A stretch of 7,696 nt of DNA from Comamonadaceae bacterium (GTDB lineage: Bacteria; Pseudomonadota; Gammaproteobacteria; Burkholderiales; Burkholderiaceae_C): positions 1 to 7,696 of the forward strand of contig JAJTBK010000187.1 of the NCBI GenBank assembly GCA_021286965.1. The letters are read 5' to 3'. How positions within the stretch are numbered: position 1 is the first letter of the stretch; each line of letters opens with the position of its first letter. The notes under the pieces were generated by a model that was given only the letters and a program-made list of their open reading frames with translations, was not told where the DNA came from and searched no databases. The translations under genes were made by a program, and so were the position numbers. Below, piece after piece: positions 1 through 6,174 of this stretch.

Positions 1-197
1 CGCGCTACATGGAAAATGACGAGGCCATCGAGGCCATCGTCGCTGCCGGCTTTGCCCCGGCCGACGTCGAGCGCGTGACGCGCCTGATCCAGCTCAACGA
101 ATACAAGCGCCGCCAGGCGCCGCAGGGCCCGCGCCTGTCGCGGCGCAGCTTTGGCAAGGACTGGCGCTACCCGATCACGAACAAATTCCGCGCCTGA
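1..197 (+). CDS. nadE: NAD+ synthetase, glutamine-dependent (C-terminal fragment)
   Basis: This is the 3' end of a gene that begins upstream of the window. The reading frame is already open at base 3 and stops with TGA at 195-197, leaving about 65 residues. NadE makes NAD+ from deamido-NAD+ using ATP and ammonia, the last step of NAD synthesis, in the cytoplasm. The identification rests on the ending: a helical segment (AIEAIVAAGF, then RVTRLIQLNEYKRRQ), the basic stretch LSRRSFGKDWRYPITNKF and an abrupt stop. In the family, the basic tail closes the synthetase domain of the long form with an N-terminal glutaminase (nitrilase) domain. The glutaminase domain itself is not visible, so 'glutamine-dependent' is inferred from the tail. 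glnB follows after 51 bases on the same strand with no obvious terminator between, so the two are probably co-transcribed. The internal ATG at base 9 is not a start. Confidence 0.88.
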   Translation, partial: RYMENDEAIEAIVAAGFAPADVERVTRLIQLNEYKRRQAPQGPRLSRRSFGKDWRYPITNKFRA

Positions 198-1176
<979 letters not shown>

Positions 1177-1180
<4 letters not shown>

Positions 1181-1569
1181 AAAAACCTTTGCCATAGGGC
1201 CGCAGCCCAGATGCCGCCACAAATGAGCAGCGAGAGCAGCACGGCGGCGCTGCCCATGTCCTTGGCGCGTTTGGAGAGTTCGTGCCACTCGGGGCCGATG
1301 CGGTCGATGGCCGCCTCGATGCCGGTGTTGAGCAGTTCGACGATCATGACCAGCAGCACGCTGGCCGCGAGCAGGGCGATTTCGACCCAGTTGCGCCCGA
1401 GCCAAACGGCCAGCGGCAGCAAGAACACGGCGGCGATGGCTTCCTGGCGGAAGGCTTTTTCGCCCCAGCCTGCGCGCAGGCCGGCGATGGAGTAGCCGGT
1501 GGCGTGCCACAGGCGGTTGAGCCCGGTGCGGGTTTTTTGCGGGTTGGCGGGGGGCAGTGGTGCAGTCAT
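1177..1569 (-). CDS. dgkA: Diacylglycerol kinase, integral membrane type
   Basis: Encodes a 130-residue protein of the small prokaryotic DgkA family, which phosphorylates diacylglycerol to phosphatidic acid with ATP in the inner membrane and so recycles lipid left over from envelope glycan decoration. Three hydrophobic helices are visible (about 44-57, 62-81 and 107-125) after an amphipathic N-terminal helix. Family residues line up with E. coli DgkA with a constant offset of nine: Glu37 in EKAFRQE, Glu78 in ELLNTGIEAAIDRIG (the catalytic carboxylate in E. coli numbering is Glu69), Glu85, then ELSKRAKDMGSAAV with Lys103 and Asp104. The ATG at 1569 overlaps the RDD-gene stop as ATGA and has only a weak, distant GAGG, so it is probably translated by coupling. 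It overlaps the LOG start the same way. A longer frame open to 2187 is not real. Confidence 0.95.
1186..1190 (-). promoter_or_regulatory. Ribosome binding site deciding the LOG start
   Basis: The minus strand reads AAAGG followed by five T residues and then ATG at 1180. This site lies inside the end of dgkA. It fits the ATG at 1180 well and cannot serve the upstream in-frame ATG at 1195, so it supports the 198-residue form of the LOG protein and a coupled dgkA-LOG translation. Confidence 0.7.
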
Positions 1570-2069
1570 GGCTGGCGGCGGGCCTCGATCAGGCACGTGC
1601 CGGCCCAGGCGTCGTGCCAGAACTGGCGCTGTGGATGAAAGCGGCTGAGCAGGGCCCAGATGGCGACCCAGCCGAGCACCAGGACAGCGGTTTGTGCGCT
1701 GGGTAGTTGCCAGGCGGCGCTGGCGCCCAGTGGCGGCAGAAACCACAGCCAGGACAGGGCGTAGCGCCGCAGTGCGCGGCGCTGGGTCAGGGGCTGGCCC
1801 TGGGCATCGACGACACGGATGTGCCAAGTCTTCATCGCCAGCGTCTGTCCCTTGGCCCAGAACCAGGTGAAATAAATGCCAAAGACCACGAGCAAAAAAG
1901 CCTGCAGGGCGTGGCGGTTGTCCAGGGCGTTGCGCGTTTGCGTCAGGGTGCTGAACAGGTAGCCGGCGATGAAGACGACACCAAACAGCAACATGCCTTC
2001 GTACAGCCAGCAGGCCAGGCGCCGGGGCAGGGAGGGGGCGGTGAGGGCAGGGGCGGGCGCAGGCATCAT
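1566..2069 (-). CDS. RDD family membrane protein
   Basis: Encodes a 167-residue polytopic membrane protein of the RDD family (PF06271 type), whose biochemical role is mostly unknown; a few members have been linked to ion transport. Visible are PRRLACWLYEG at 15-25 (the family Arg, with Glu24 where many members have Asp), hydrophobic segments at about 25-43, 54-71, 103-118 and 125-142, the conserved WAKGQTLAMKTWHIRVVD at 71-88 between membrane segments, and FWHDAWAGTCL near the end. The start is the ATG at 2069; a second ATG follows at once at 2066. Neither has a clear ribosome site. It lies 35 bases after the DUF3106 gene and overlaps dgkA by 4 bases. Its place in a sigma-factor operon suggests an envelope role, but this is inference. 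Confidence 0.85.
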   Translation of the reverse strand: MMPAPAPALTAPSLPRRLACWLYEGMLLFGVVFIAGYLFSTLTQTRNALDNRHALQAFLLVVFGIYFTWFWAKGQTLAMKTWHIRVVDAQGQPLTQRRALRRYALSWLWFLPPLGASAAWQLPSAQTAVLVLGWVAIWALLSRFHPQRQFWHDAWAGTCLIEARRQP

Positions 2070-2104
2070 GCAAGGCGGGCGGCGCAGTTGGGTGCGCCGG
2101 GGGG

Positions 2105-2956
2105 TCAGTTGGGCGTGTAGAGCTCGGGCGAGAGGCCGCCGCGTGCTGCCGGCAGCGATGGTGCATCGGGAGCTGCCGGCGTCGCATCGAGCGGTGCCAG
2201 GGGCTGCACCTCGGCGGCCGGGGTGGGCACCGGCATGGTTTCGACGATCACCGGTGCTGTCGGCGGCGGCGCTAGCGGTATCACCGACTTGGCGGTCGGC
2301 GGGGGGGCGATTTTGGGTGGGTTGGCCAGGTTCGCCGGTGCTTCGGCCGCAGCGGGCACACGCGCCAGCTTGCGCGGCGCCACCGGACGCAGAGCGGTGG
2401 CTGCGCCCGCCGGTTTGGGCGTGGCCTTGGCTGCCAGGCGTTTTTTTTCATCCGCACTCAGCGCCTGGTAAGCCTCCCATTGGGCCCGCTTGTCACTGGG
2501 GCTGGGGGCCAGGCGATTGGTGACGGCGTAGTTCAAGCGTGCCTGGCTGCGCTGCTGCGCGCTCAGGTTGGCCCAGTCCGTCATGCGGCTGTGCAGCTTG
2601 GCCTGCTCTTCGGCGGGCAGGCTGGCAAAGCTGCGCGCGAGGGCCTGCCAGTGCTGTTTTTGTACCTGGCCCATGCGTGGCCATTGTTCCTGCAGCGGCG
2701 CCAGGGCCTGTTGTTCGGCGCGGCTGAGTTCCTTCCAGGCTGTGCCGGTGGGGGCGGGGCTGGGCACGGTCGGGCGCGCCATACGGGCGCTGGGCTTGGG
2801 GGCCTCGGCGATTTCCAGCGGCAGGGCGTTGGGTGCCATCCGCACCTGCTGCACGACCGACCCACCCAACACGGCAAAGCCGCCGAGCAAGGCGGCGGCC
2901 AGTACCAGGGCGGGCAGGTAGAGGGGGCGGGTGGGGGTGTCTGGCGGCAAAGGCAT
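2105..2956 (-). CDS. DUF3106-domain protein, membrane-anchored with Pro/Ala-rich tail
   Basis: Encodes 283 residues of unknown function. A short N-terminal stretch ending in Arg10 is followed by one membrane segment at about 11-35, with no clear signal-peptidase site, so the rest most likely faces the periplasm. Residues 73-175 form a charged, Trp-containing helical domain matching what I know as DUF3106 (Trp at 74, 92, 103, 128 and 160). It carries four spaced motifs of the form L-(S/P)-x-x-(E/Q)-(Q/R/K): LSRAEQ at 77, LPAEEQ at 113, LSAQQR at 131 and LSADEK at 166. Residues 178-270 are a low-complexity Pro/Ala/Val tail. The ATG at 2956 is the first possible start, because an in-frame TGA precedes it directly; there is no good ribosome site. 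It lies 17 bases after DUF3619 and 35 bases before RDD. A run of eight A residues codes for Glu-Lys-Lys near residue 170. Confidence 0.82.
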   Translation of the reverse strand: MPLPPDTPTRPLYLPALVLAAALLGGFAVLGGSVVQQVRMAPNALPLEIAEAPKPSARMARPTVPSPAPTGTAWKELSRAEQQALAPLQEQWPRMGQVQKQHWQALARSFASLPAEEQAKLHSRMTDWANLSAQQRSQARLNYAVTNRLAPSPSDKRAQWEAYQALSADEKKRLAAKATPKPAGAATALRPVAPRKLARVPAAAEAPANLANPPKIAPPPTAKSVIPLAPPPTAPVIVETMPVPTPAAEVQPLAPLDATPAAPDAPSLPAARGGLSPELYTPN

Positions 2957-2973
2957 TCAGGCGCTGCGGGCGG

Positions 2974-3429
2974 TCAGTGCGTGGACGTGTCCACGCTCTT
3001 GAGGTATTGCACGAATCCCGGGTCGGCGTAGGCCGAGGGTGGCAGGTCGTCGGTGAGCAGGGCGGCATCGACTTCGGCCACCTCGGTCGTGCTGTATTCG
3101 GTTTCGTTGACGTTGACCACCACCAGGCCGACGAACAAGGCCATCAGCGGGATGGCCGAGGCCAGGGCGCGCCACCAGGTGCCGCCCTCGTTGCCCCAGC
3201 CGCCGAGCACGGCGCTGCGGCCCTGACGCACCACGGCCGGGGTCTGGCGCAGCTGCTGCACGACGACCTCGCGCTTGCGCTGCGCCAGCGCTTGCACACG
3301 CGCCGCGCGCAGGCGCTCGGAGATGTCGTAGGGCAGGGCGTCGGTGCCGTCGGACAGGCGCGCAGCGACGCGCCGGGCAAAACGTTCGGCAGCAGGGGCA
3401 GGGGCGGCGTGGCGGGCGGCGGTGGTCAT
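2974..3429 (-). CDS. DUF3619 family single-pass membrane protein, candidate anti-sigma
   Basis: Encodes a 151-residue protein I recognise as DUF3619-like; no function is established. The first ~85 residues are basic and helical (ERFARRVAARLSDGT, then a dense Arg/Gln/Lys stretch at 39-62) and probably cytoplasmic. One membrane helix spans about 87-107. The short outer part is acidic and ends with DAALLTDDLPPSAYADPGF at 121-139. The protein has no cysteine, so it lacks the zinc-binding HxxxCxxC motif of ZAS anti-sigma factors. The start ATG at 3429 overlaps the sigma-factor stop as ATGA and has GAGGAA at 3437-3442 (minus strand) as ribosome site; an open frame back to 3486 has no support. Its position directly behind the sigma gene, with the N terminus inside the cell, suggests a membrane anti-sigma or sigma-partner role; this is inference. 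Confidence 0.82.
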   Translation of the reverse strand: MTTAARHAAPAPAAERFARRVAARLSDGTDALPYDISERLRAARVQALAQRKREVVVQQLRQTPAVVRQGRSAVLGGWGNEGGTWWRALASAIPLMALFVGLVVVNVNETEYSTTEVAEVDAALLTDDLPPSAYADPGFVQYLKSVDTSTH

Positions 3430-3995
3430 AGTGTGATTCCTCGGGCTTTCAGGGCCTTGCTGAGGGCTTGAATGGCCCGAAAGCAATGGGTTTTGACGCT
3501 GCCTTCCGTGCAGCCCATGGCGGCGGCAGTTTCGGCAACGTCCATTTCCTCCCAGTAACGCATCAAGAAGGCCTCGCGTTGACGTGCTGGCAGGCCTTGT
3601 ATCTCGGTCTCGATGCTTTGCAGTGTCTGGGCGCGTTCGGTCTGGGTCTCGGCGCTGTCGCCCAGGGCATCGCCGTCGGGGCCACTGTAGGTTTCGAGGA
3701 GGTTGAATTCTGCGCCATCTTCGCCCTCACCTTCAAAATCGCTGAGGTTGGAGAACAGGGCATTGCGTGTTTTTTGGCGCCGGAACCAGTCCAGGGTGCA
3801 GTTGGACAAGATGCGCTGGAACAGCATGGGCAGTTCGGCGATGGGCTTGTCGCCGTAATGCTCGGCCAGCTTGAGCATACTGTCTTGCACGATGTCCAGC
3901 GCCGCCTCCTCGTTGCGCACGTGGTACAGCGAGCGCTTGAAGGCTCGCTTTTCGACGCTTTTGAGAAAGTCGGAGAGTTCTTGTTCCGTAGCCAA
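3426..3995 (-). CDS. RNA polymerase sigma factor, sigma-70 family, ECF-like
   Basis: Encodes 189 residues with only sigma regions 2 and 4, as in extracytoplasmic-function sigma factors. Region 2 covers about 1-78, with NEEAALDIVQDSMLKLAEHY at 28-47 and LFQRILSNCTLDWFRRQ at 58-74 (the -10 recognition and melting part). An unusually long acidic linker follows at about 84-127. Region 4 covers about 128-185 with LPARQREAFLMRYWEEM and the helix-turn-helix AAAMGCTEGSVKTHCFRA, which contacts the -35 element. The start is a TTG at 3995 without a clear ribosome site. No ATG, GTG or TTG lies in frame between it and the stop at 4064, and region 2 would be damaged by a later start. It is the first gene of the minus-strand run and overlaps DUF3619 by 4 bases. 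Sigma factors of this kind usually autoregulate and respond to envelope signals; the signal here is unknown. Confidence 0.9.
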   Translation of the reverse strand: MATEQELSDFLKSVEKRAFKRSLYHVRNEEAALDIVQDSMLKLAEHYGDKPIAELPMLFQRILSNCTLDWFRRQKTRNALFSNLSDFEGEGEDGAEFNLLETYSGPDGDALGDSAETQTERAQTLQSIETEIQGLPARQREAFLMRYWEEMDVAETAAAMGCTEGSVKTHCFRAIQALSKALKARGITL

Positions 3996-4060
3996 GACAG
4001 GTGGGGCCCGGGACGGGGCCAGTGAGGTCGGCGCGCAGGGGTGGGGCGCAAAGAGGCGAG

Positions 4061-4089
4061 ATTATGGCATTGCGTGCCATTTTTTCCAT
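4061..4089 (-). promoter_or_regulatory. Candidate promoter of the sigma-factor operon
   Basis: On the minus strand, CATAAT (4066 down to 4061) is a fair -10 box. About 17 bases upstream the sequence is ATGGAA (4089 down to 4084), a poor match to TTGACA. It does contain GGAA, which resembles the -35 core of many ECF-sigma promoters, so autoregulation is possible but unproven. Transcription would start near 4054, giving a leader of roughly 60 bases before the TTG start. Confidence 0.35.
4064..4080. repeat. Inverted repeat in the divergent regulatory region
   Basis: ATGGCA (4064-4069) and TGCCAT (4075-4080) are perfect inverted arms around a 5-base spacer, TTGCG. The repeat overlaps the upstream end of the candidate -10 box of the sigma operon and fills much of its spacer, a typical place for a repressor operator. 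On the plus strand it is followed by a run of T residues (4080-4085), so it could also act as a weak terminator, though nothing is known to be transcribed into it. Confidence 0.4.
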
Positions 4090-4093
4090 ACCC

Positions 4094-4124
4094 TTGCCGG
4101 CGTGGCCATGTTGCGGTGCATAAT
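4094..4124 (+). promoter_or_regulatory. Candidate ilvB promoter
   Basis: TTGCCG (4094-4099) and CATAAT (4119-4124) resemble sigma-70 boxes but are 19 bases apart, longer than the optimum of 17. Transcription would begin near 4131 and give a leader of about 145 bases before ilvB. No other position in 3996-4275 looked better by eye. Confidence 0.35.
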
Positions 4125-4185
4125 GGCCGCTGCAGTTCAACGGCAAACGGGTCACGGTCCGGCGCGCAAATCATGGCGTCCATGT

Positions 4186-4248
4186 CCTTGGCCTTAAGTC
4201 CCAAACTGGCCCCACAAGGGCCGCAGGCCAGGGGCACCCAAGGTTTTT
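4186..4248 (+). other. GC-rich ilvB leader with competing complementary segments
   Basis: Several segments can pair: CCTTGG (4186-4191) with CCAAGG (4238-4243); TGGCC (4189-4193) with GGCCA (4226-4230); GGCCC (4208-4212) with GGGCC (4218-4222); and GCCCC (4209-4213) with GGGGC (4231-4235). The outer pairing is followed directly by five T residues (4244-4248). Mutually exclusive folds plus a T run are what an attenuator would need. However, I see no leader peptide rich in Ile, Val or Leu codons, so this is a weak call. Confidence 0.25.
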
Positions 4249-4264
4249 CGTCAGAGAAATTCAC

Positions 4265-4269
4265 AAAGG
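4265..4269 (+). promoter_or_regulatory. Ribosome binding site deciding the ilvB start
   Basis: AAAGG lies six bases before the ATG at 4276. An in-frame TTG at 4270 would directly touch this site and is too close to be used, so 4276 is the start. Confidence 0.75.
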
Positions 4270-4275
4270 TTGATC

Positions 4276-6042
4276 ATGGAAATTTCCAAGGCTGACAGTG
4301 CAGCCCCGCAGACCTCTGCCGCACCCGAATTGATGGGTGCTGAAATCGTCGTCAAGGCCTTGCAGGCCGAGGGCGTGAAGTACATCTGGGGCTATCCCGG
4401 CGGTGCTGTCCTCTACATCTACGACGCACTCTACAAGCAAGAATCCATCCAGCACGTGCTGGTGCGCCACGAGCAGGCGGCCGTGCACGCTGCCGACGGC
4501 TATGCCCGCGCCACCGGCGATGTGGGTGTGGCCCTGGTGACCTCCGGCCCTGGCCTGACCAACGCCGTCACCGGCATTGCCACGGCGTACATGGATTCGA
4601 TCCCCATGGTCATCATCTCGGGCCAGGTGCCAACGGCGGCCATCGGCCTCGATGCCTTCCAGGAATGCGACACCGTGGGCATCACGCGCCCGATCGTCAA
4701 GCACAACTTCCTCGTCAAGGACGTGCGCGATCTGGCCGAGACCATGAAGAAGGCGTTTCATATCGCCCGCACCGGCCGTCCCGGTCCGGTGGTGGTTGAT
4801 GTGCCCAAGGACGTCTCGTTCAAGAAAATTGTGTACCAGGGTTATCCGCAGAGCGTGGAGATGCGCTCCTACAACCCGGCGAAGAAGGGCCACAGCGGCC
4901 AGATTCGCAAAGCGCTGCAGCTTTTGCTGACGGCCAAGCGCCCGTATATCTACACCGGCGGCGGCGTGCTGCTGGGCAATGCCTGCAACGAACTGCGCAC
5001 CCTGGTCGATATGCTGGGCTACCCGGTGACGCATACGCTCATGGGGCTGGGCGCCTATCCGTCGTCCGATCGCAAGTTCGTCGGCATGTTGGGTATGCAT
5101 GGCACGGTGGAAGCCAACAACGCCATGCAAAACTGCGACGTGCTGCTGGCCGTGGGCGCACGTTTTGACGACCGCGTGATCGGCAACCCCAAGCATTTTG
5201 CGCAAAACGACCGCAAGATCATCCACATCGACATTGATCCGTCGTCGATATCAAAACGCGTCAAGGTCGATATCCCGATCGTCGGCGACGTCAAGGACGT
5301 GCTGGCCGAGCTCATCGCCATGATCCGCGAGACGCCGCAGCGCCCTGACGCCGGCGCCCTGGCCGCCTGGTGGGATCAGATCGAGGGCTGGCGTGCACGC
5401 GACTGCCTCAAGTACGACCGGGGCAACACCGAAGTCATCAAGCCGCAATACGTCGTCGAGACGCTGTGGAACATGACCCGGGACACGGAGACCTATATCA
5501 CCTCCGACGTCGGCCAGCACCAGATGTGGGCGGCGCAGTTTTACAAATTCGACGAGCCACGCCGCTGGATCAACTCCGGTGGCCTGGGCACCATGGGCGT
5601 GGGCATTCCGTACGCCATGGGCATCAAGCTGGCCAAGCCCGATGCCGAGGTGTTCTGCATCACCGGCGAAGGCTCGGTGCAGATGAACATCCAGGAGCTC
5701 TCCACCTGCCTGCAGTACAACACGCCGATCAAGGTCGTGTCGCTGAACAACCGCTACCTCGGCATGGTGCGCCAGTGGCAGGAGATTGAGTACTCCGGTC
5801 GCTACAGCCACAGCTACATGGATGCGCTGCCCAACTTCGTCAAGCTCGCCGAGGCCTACGGCCACGTCGGCCTGCTGATCGAGCGCCCGCAGGACGTGGA
5901 GCCGGCGCTGCGCGAGGCGCGCAAGTTGAAGGATCGCACCGTGTTCCTGGACTTCCGCACCGACCCGACCGAGAACGTGTTCCCCATGGTGCGCGCCGGC
6001 AAGGGCATCACGGAAATGCTGCTCGGTTCCGAAGACCTTTAA
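4276..6042 (+). CDS. ilvB: Acetolactate synthase, large catalytic subunit
   Basis: Encodes 588 residues, slightly longer than E. coli IlvI (574) because of an N-terminal extension of about 17 residues. The enzyme uses thiamine diphosphate, Mg2+ and FAD to join two pyruvates into acetolactate, or pyruvate and 2-oxobutyrate into acetohydroxybutyrate, the first common step to valine, leucine and isoleucine. The N-terminal ThDP domain (about 18-185) contains GYPGGAVLYIYDAL and the catalytic Glu66 in RHEQAAVHAADGYARATG. The central FAD-binding domain (about 205-355) contains GARFDDRVIG at 294-303. The C-terminal ThDP domain (about 385-560) carries the metal motif GEGS at 464-467, with Asn492 27 residues after Glu465. 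Most relatives have GDGS, so Glu465 replaces the usual Asp. ilvN, the regulatory subunit gene, follows after 132 bases. It is often annotated ilvI in this group. Confidence 0.97.
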   Translation: MEISKADSAAPQTSAAPELMGAEIVVKALQAEGVKYIWGYPGGAVLYIYDALYKQESIQHVLVRHEQAAVHAADGYARATGDVGVALVTSGPGLTNAVTGIATAYMDSIPMVIISGQVPTAAIGLDAFQECDTVGITRPIVKHNFLVKDVRDLAETMKKAFHIARTGRPGPVVVDVPKDVSFKKIVYQGYPQSVEMRSYNPAKKGHSGQIRKALQLLLTAKRPYIYTGGGVLLGNACNELRTLVDMLGYPVTHTLMGLGAYPSSDRKFVGMLGMHGTVEANNAMQNCDVLLAVGARFDDRVIGNPKHFAQNDRKIIHIDIDPSSISKRVKVDIPIVGDVKDVLAELIAMIRETPQRPDAGALAAWWDQIEGWRARDCLKYDRGNTEVIKPQYVVETLWNMTRDTETYITSDVGQHQMWAAQFYKFDEPRRWINSGGLGTMGVGIPYAMGIKLAKPDAEVFCITGEGSVQMNIQELSTCLQYNTPIKVVSLNNRYLGMVRQWQEIEYSGRYSHSYMDALPNFVKLAEAYGHVGLLIERPQDVEPALREARKLKDRTVFLDFRTDPTENVFPMVRAGKGITEMLLGSEDL

Positions 6043-6045
6043 GCG

Positions 6046-6101
6046 AAATAAGCCGCTAGCGCTTGCTGGATAAGCGTAAGCAGCTATCATTTTTATAGTA
6101 T
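6046..6101 (+). repeat. Structured intergenic repeat between ilvB and ilvN, Comamonadaceae-type
   Basis: The stretch consists of nested palindromes: GCTAGC (6055-6060), AGCGCT (6058-6063), the pair CGCTT (6060-6064) / AAGCG (6072-6076), the wobble pair GCTTGC (6061-6066) / GTAAGC (6076-6081), and CTAT (6084-6087) / ATAG (6095-6098) around a T-rich loop. From memory, elements of this shape (a TAGCGCTT block, a GCAAGC/GTAAGC block, then AGCTATCA and TATAGTA) occur many times between genes in Comamonadaceae genomes. I could not check copy number. The AT-rich end differs sharply in composition from the flanking genes. It may work as a transcript-stabilising or attenuating hairpin between the two subunit genes. 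The rest of 6043-6174 holds only the ilvN ribosome site. Confidence 0.6.
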
Positions 6102-6174
6102 TTGACGAATCTATTGCCTGCCAAGCCCGCCGCTTACCGGCGCCGGGGGAGGGCAGCGAGAAGAGGATGCTGAC

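Noticed and set aside
1181..1510. N-terminal extension of the LOG protein to 308 residues
   Set aside because: The added part is Arg-rich out-of-frame translation of dgkA. The LOG domain begins right after the ATG at 1180, which has a ribosome site and overlaps the dgkA stop.
1570..2187. N-terminal extension of DgkA to 336 residues
   Set aside because: The extension is out-of-frame translation of the RDD and DUF3106 genes. DgkA proteins are about 120-130 residues.
2220..2430. Pro/Ala-rich low-complexity DNA as a tandem repeat or CRISPR-like array
   Set aside because: There is no regular period and no constant repeat; the pattern is explained by a disordered protein tail.
2480..3031. Plus-strand open frames opposite DUF3106 and DUF3619
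   Set aside because: GC-rich shadow frames without domains or ribosome sites, antisense to a consistent operon.
3430..3486. N-terminal extension of DUF3619 to 170 residues
   Set aside because: It lies within the sigma-factor region 4 coding sequence. The ATG at 3429 has GAGGAA and the typical ATGA overlap.
4108..4197. Short plus-strand frame (from ATG at 4108 or 4123) as an ilv leader peptide
   Set aside because: The 29 codons are not enriched in Ile, Val or Leu, and there is no ribosome site.
4173..4295. Second short frame from ATG 4173 that overlaps the ilvB start
   Set aside because: A few Leu codons occur, but the frame lacks a ribosome site and reads through the ilvB ribosome site out of frame; no sign of selection.
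4261..5226. Minus-strand open frame of 321 codons opposite ilvB
   Set aside because: Shadow of ilvB with the same biased His/Ala/Gly/Val composition and no recognisable domain.
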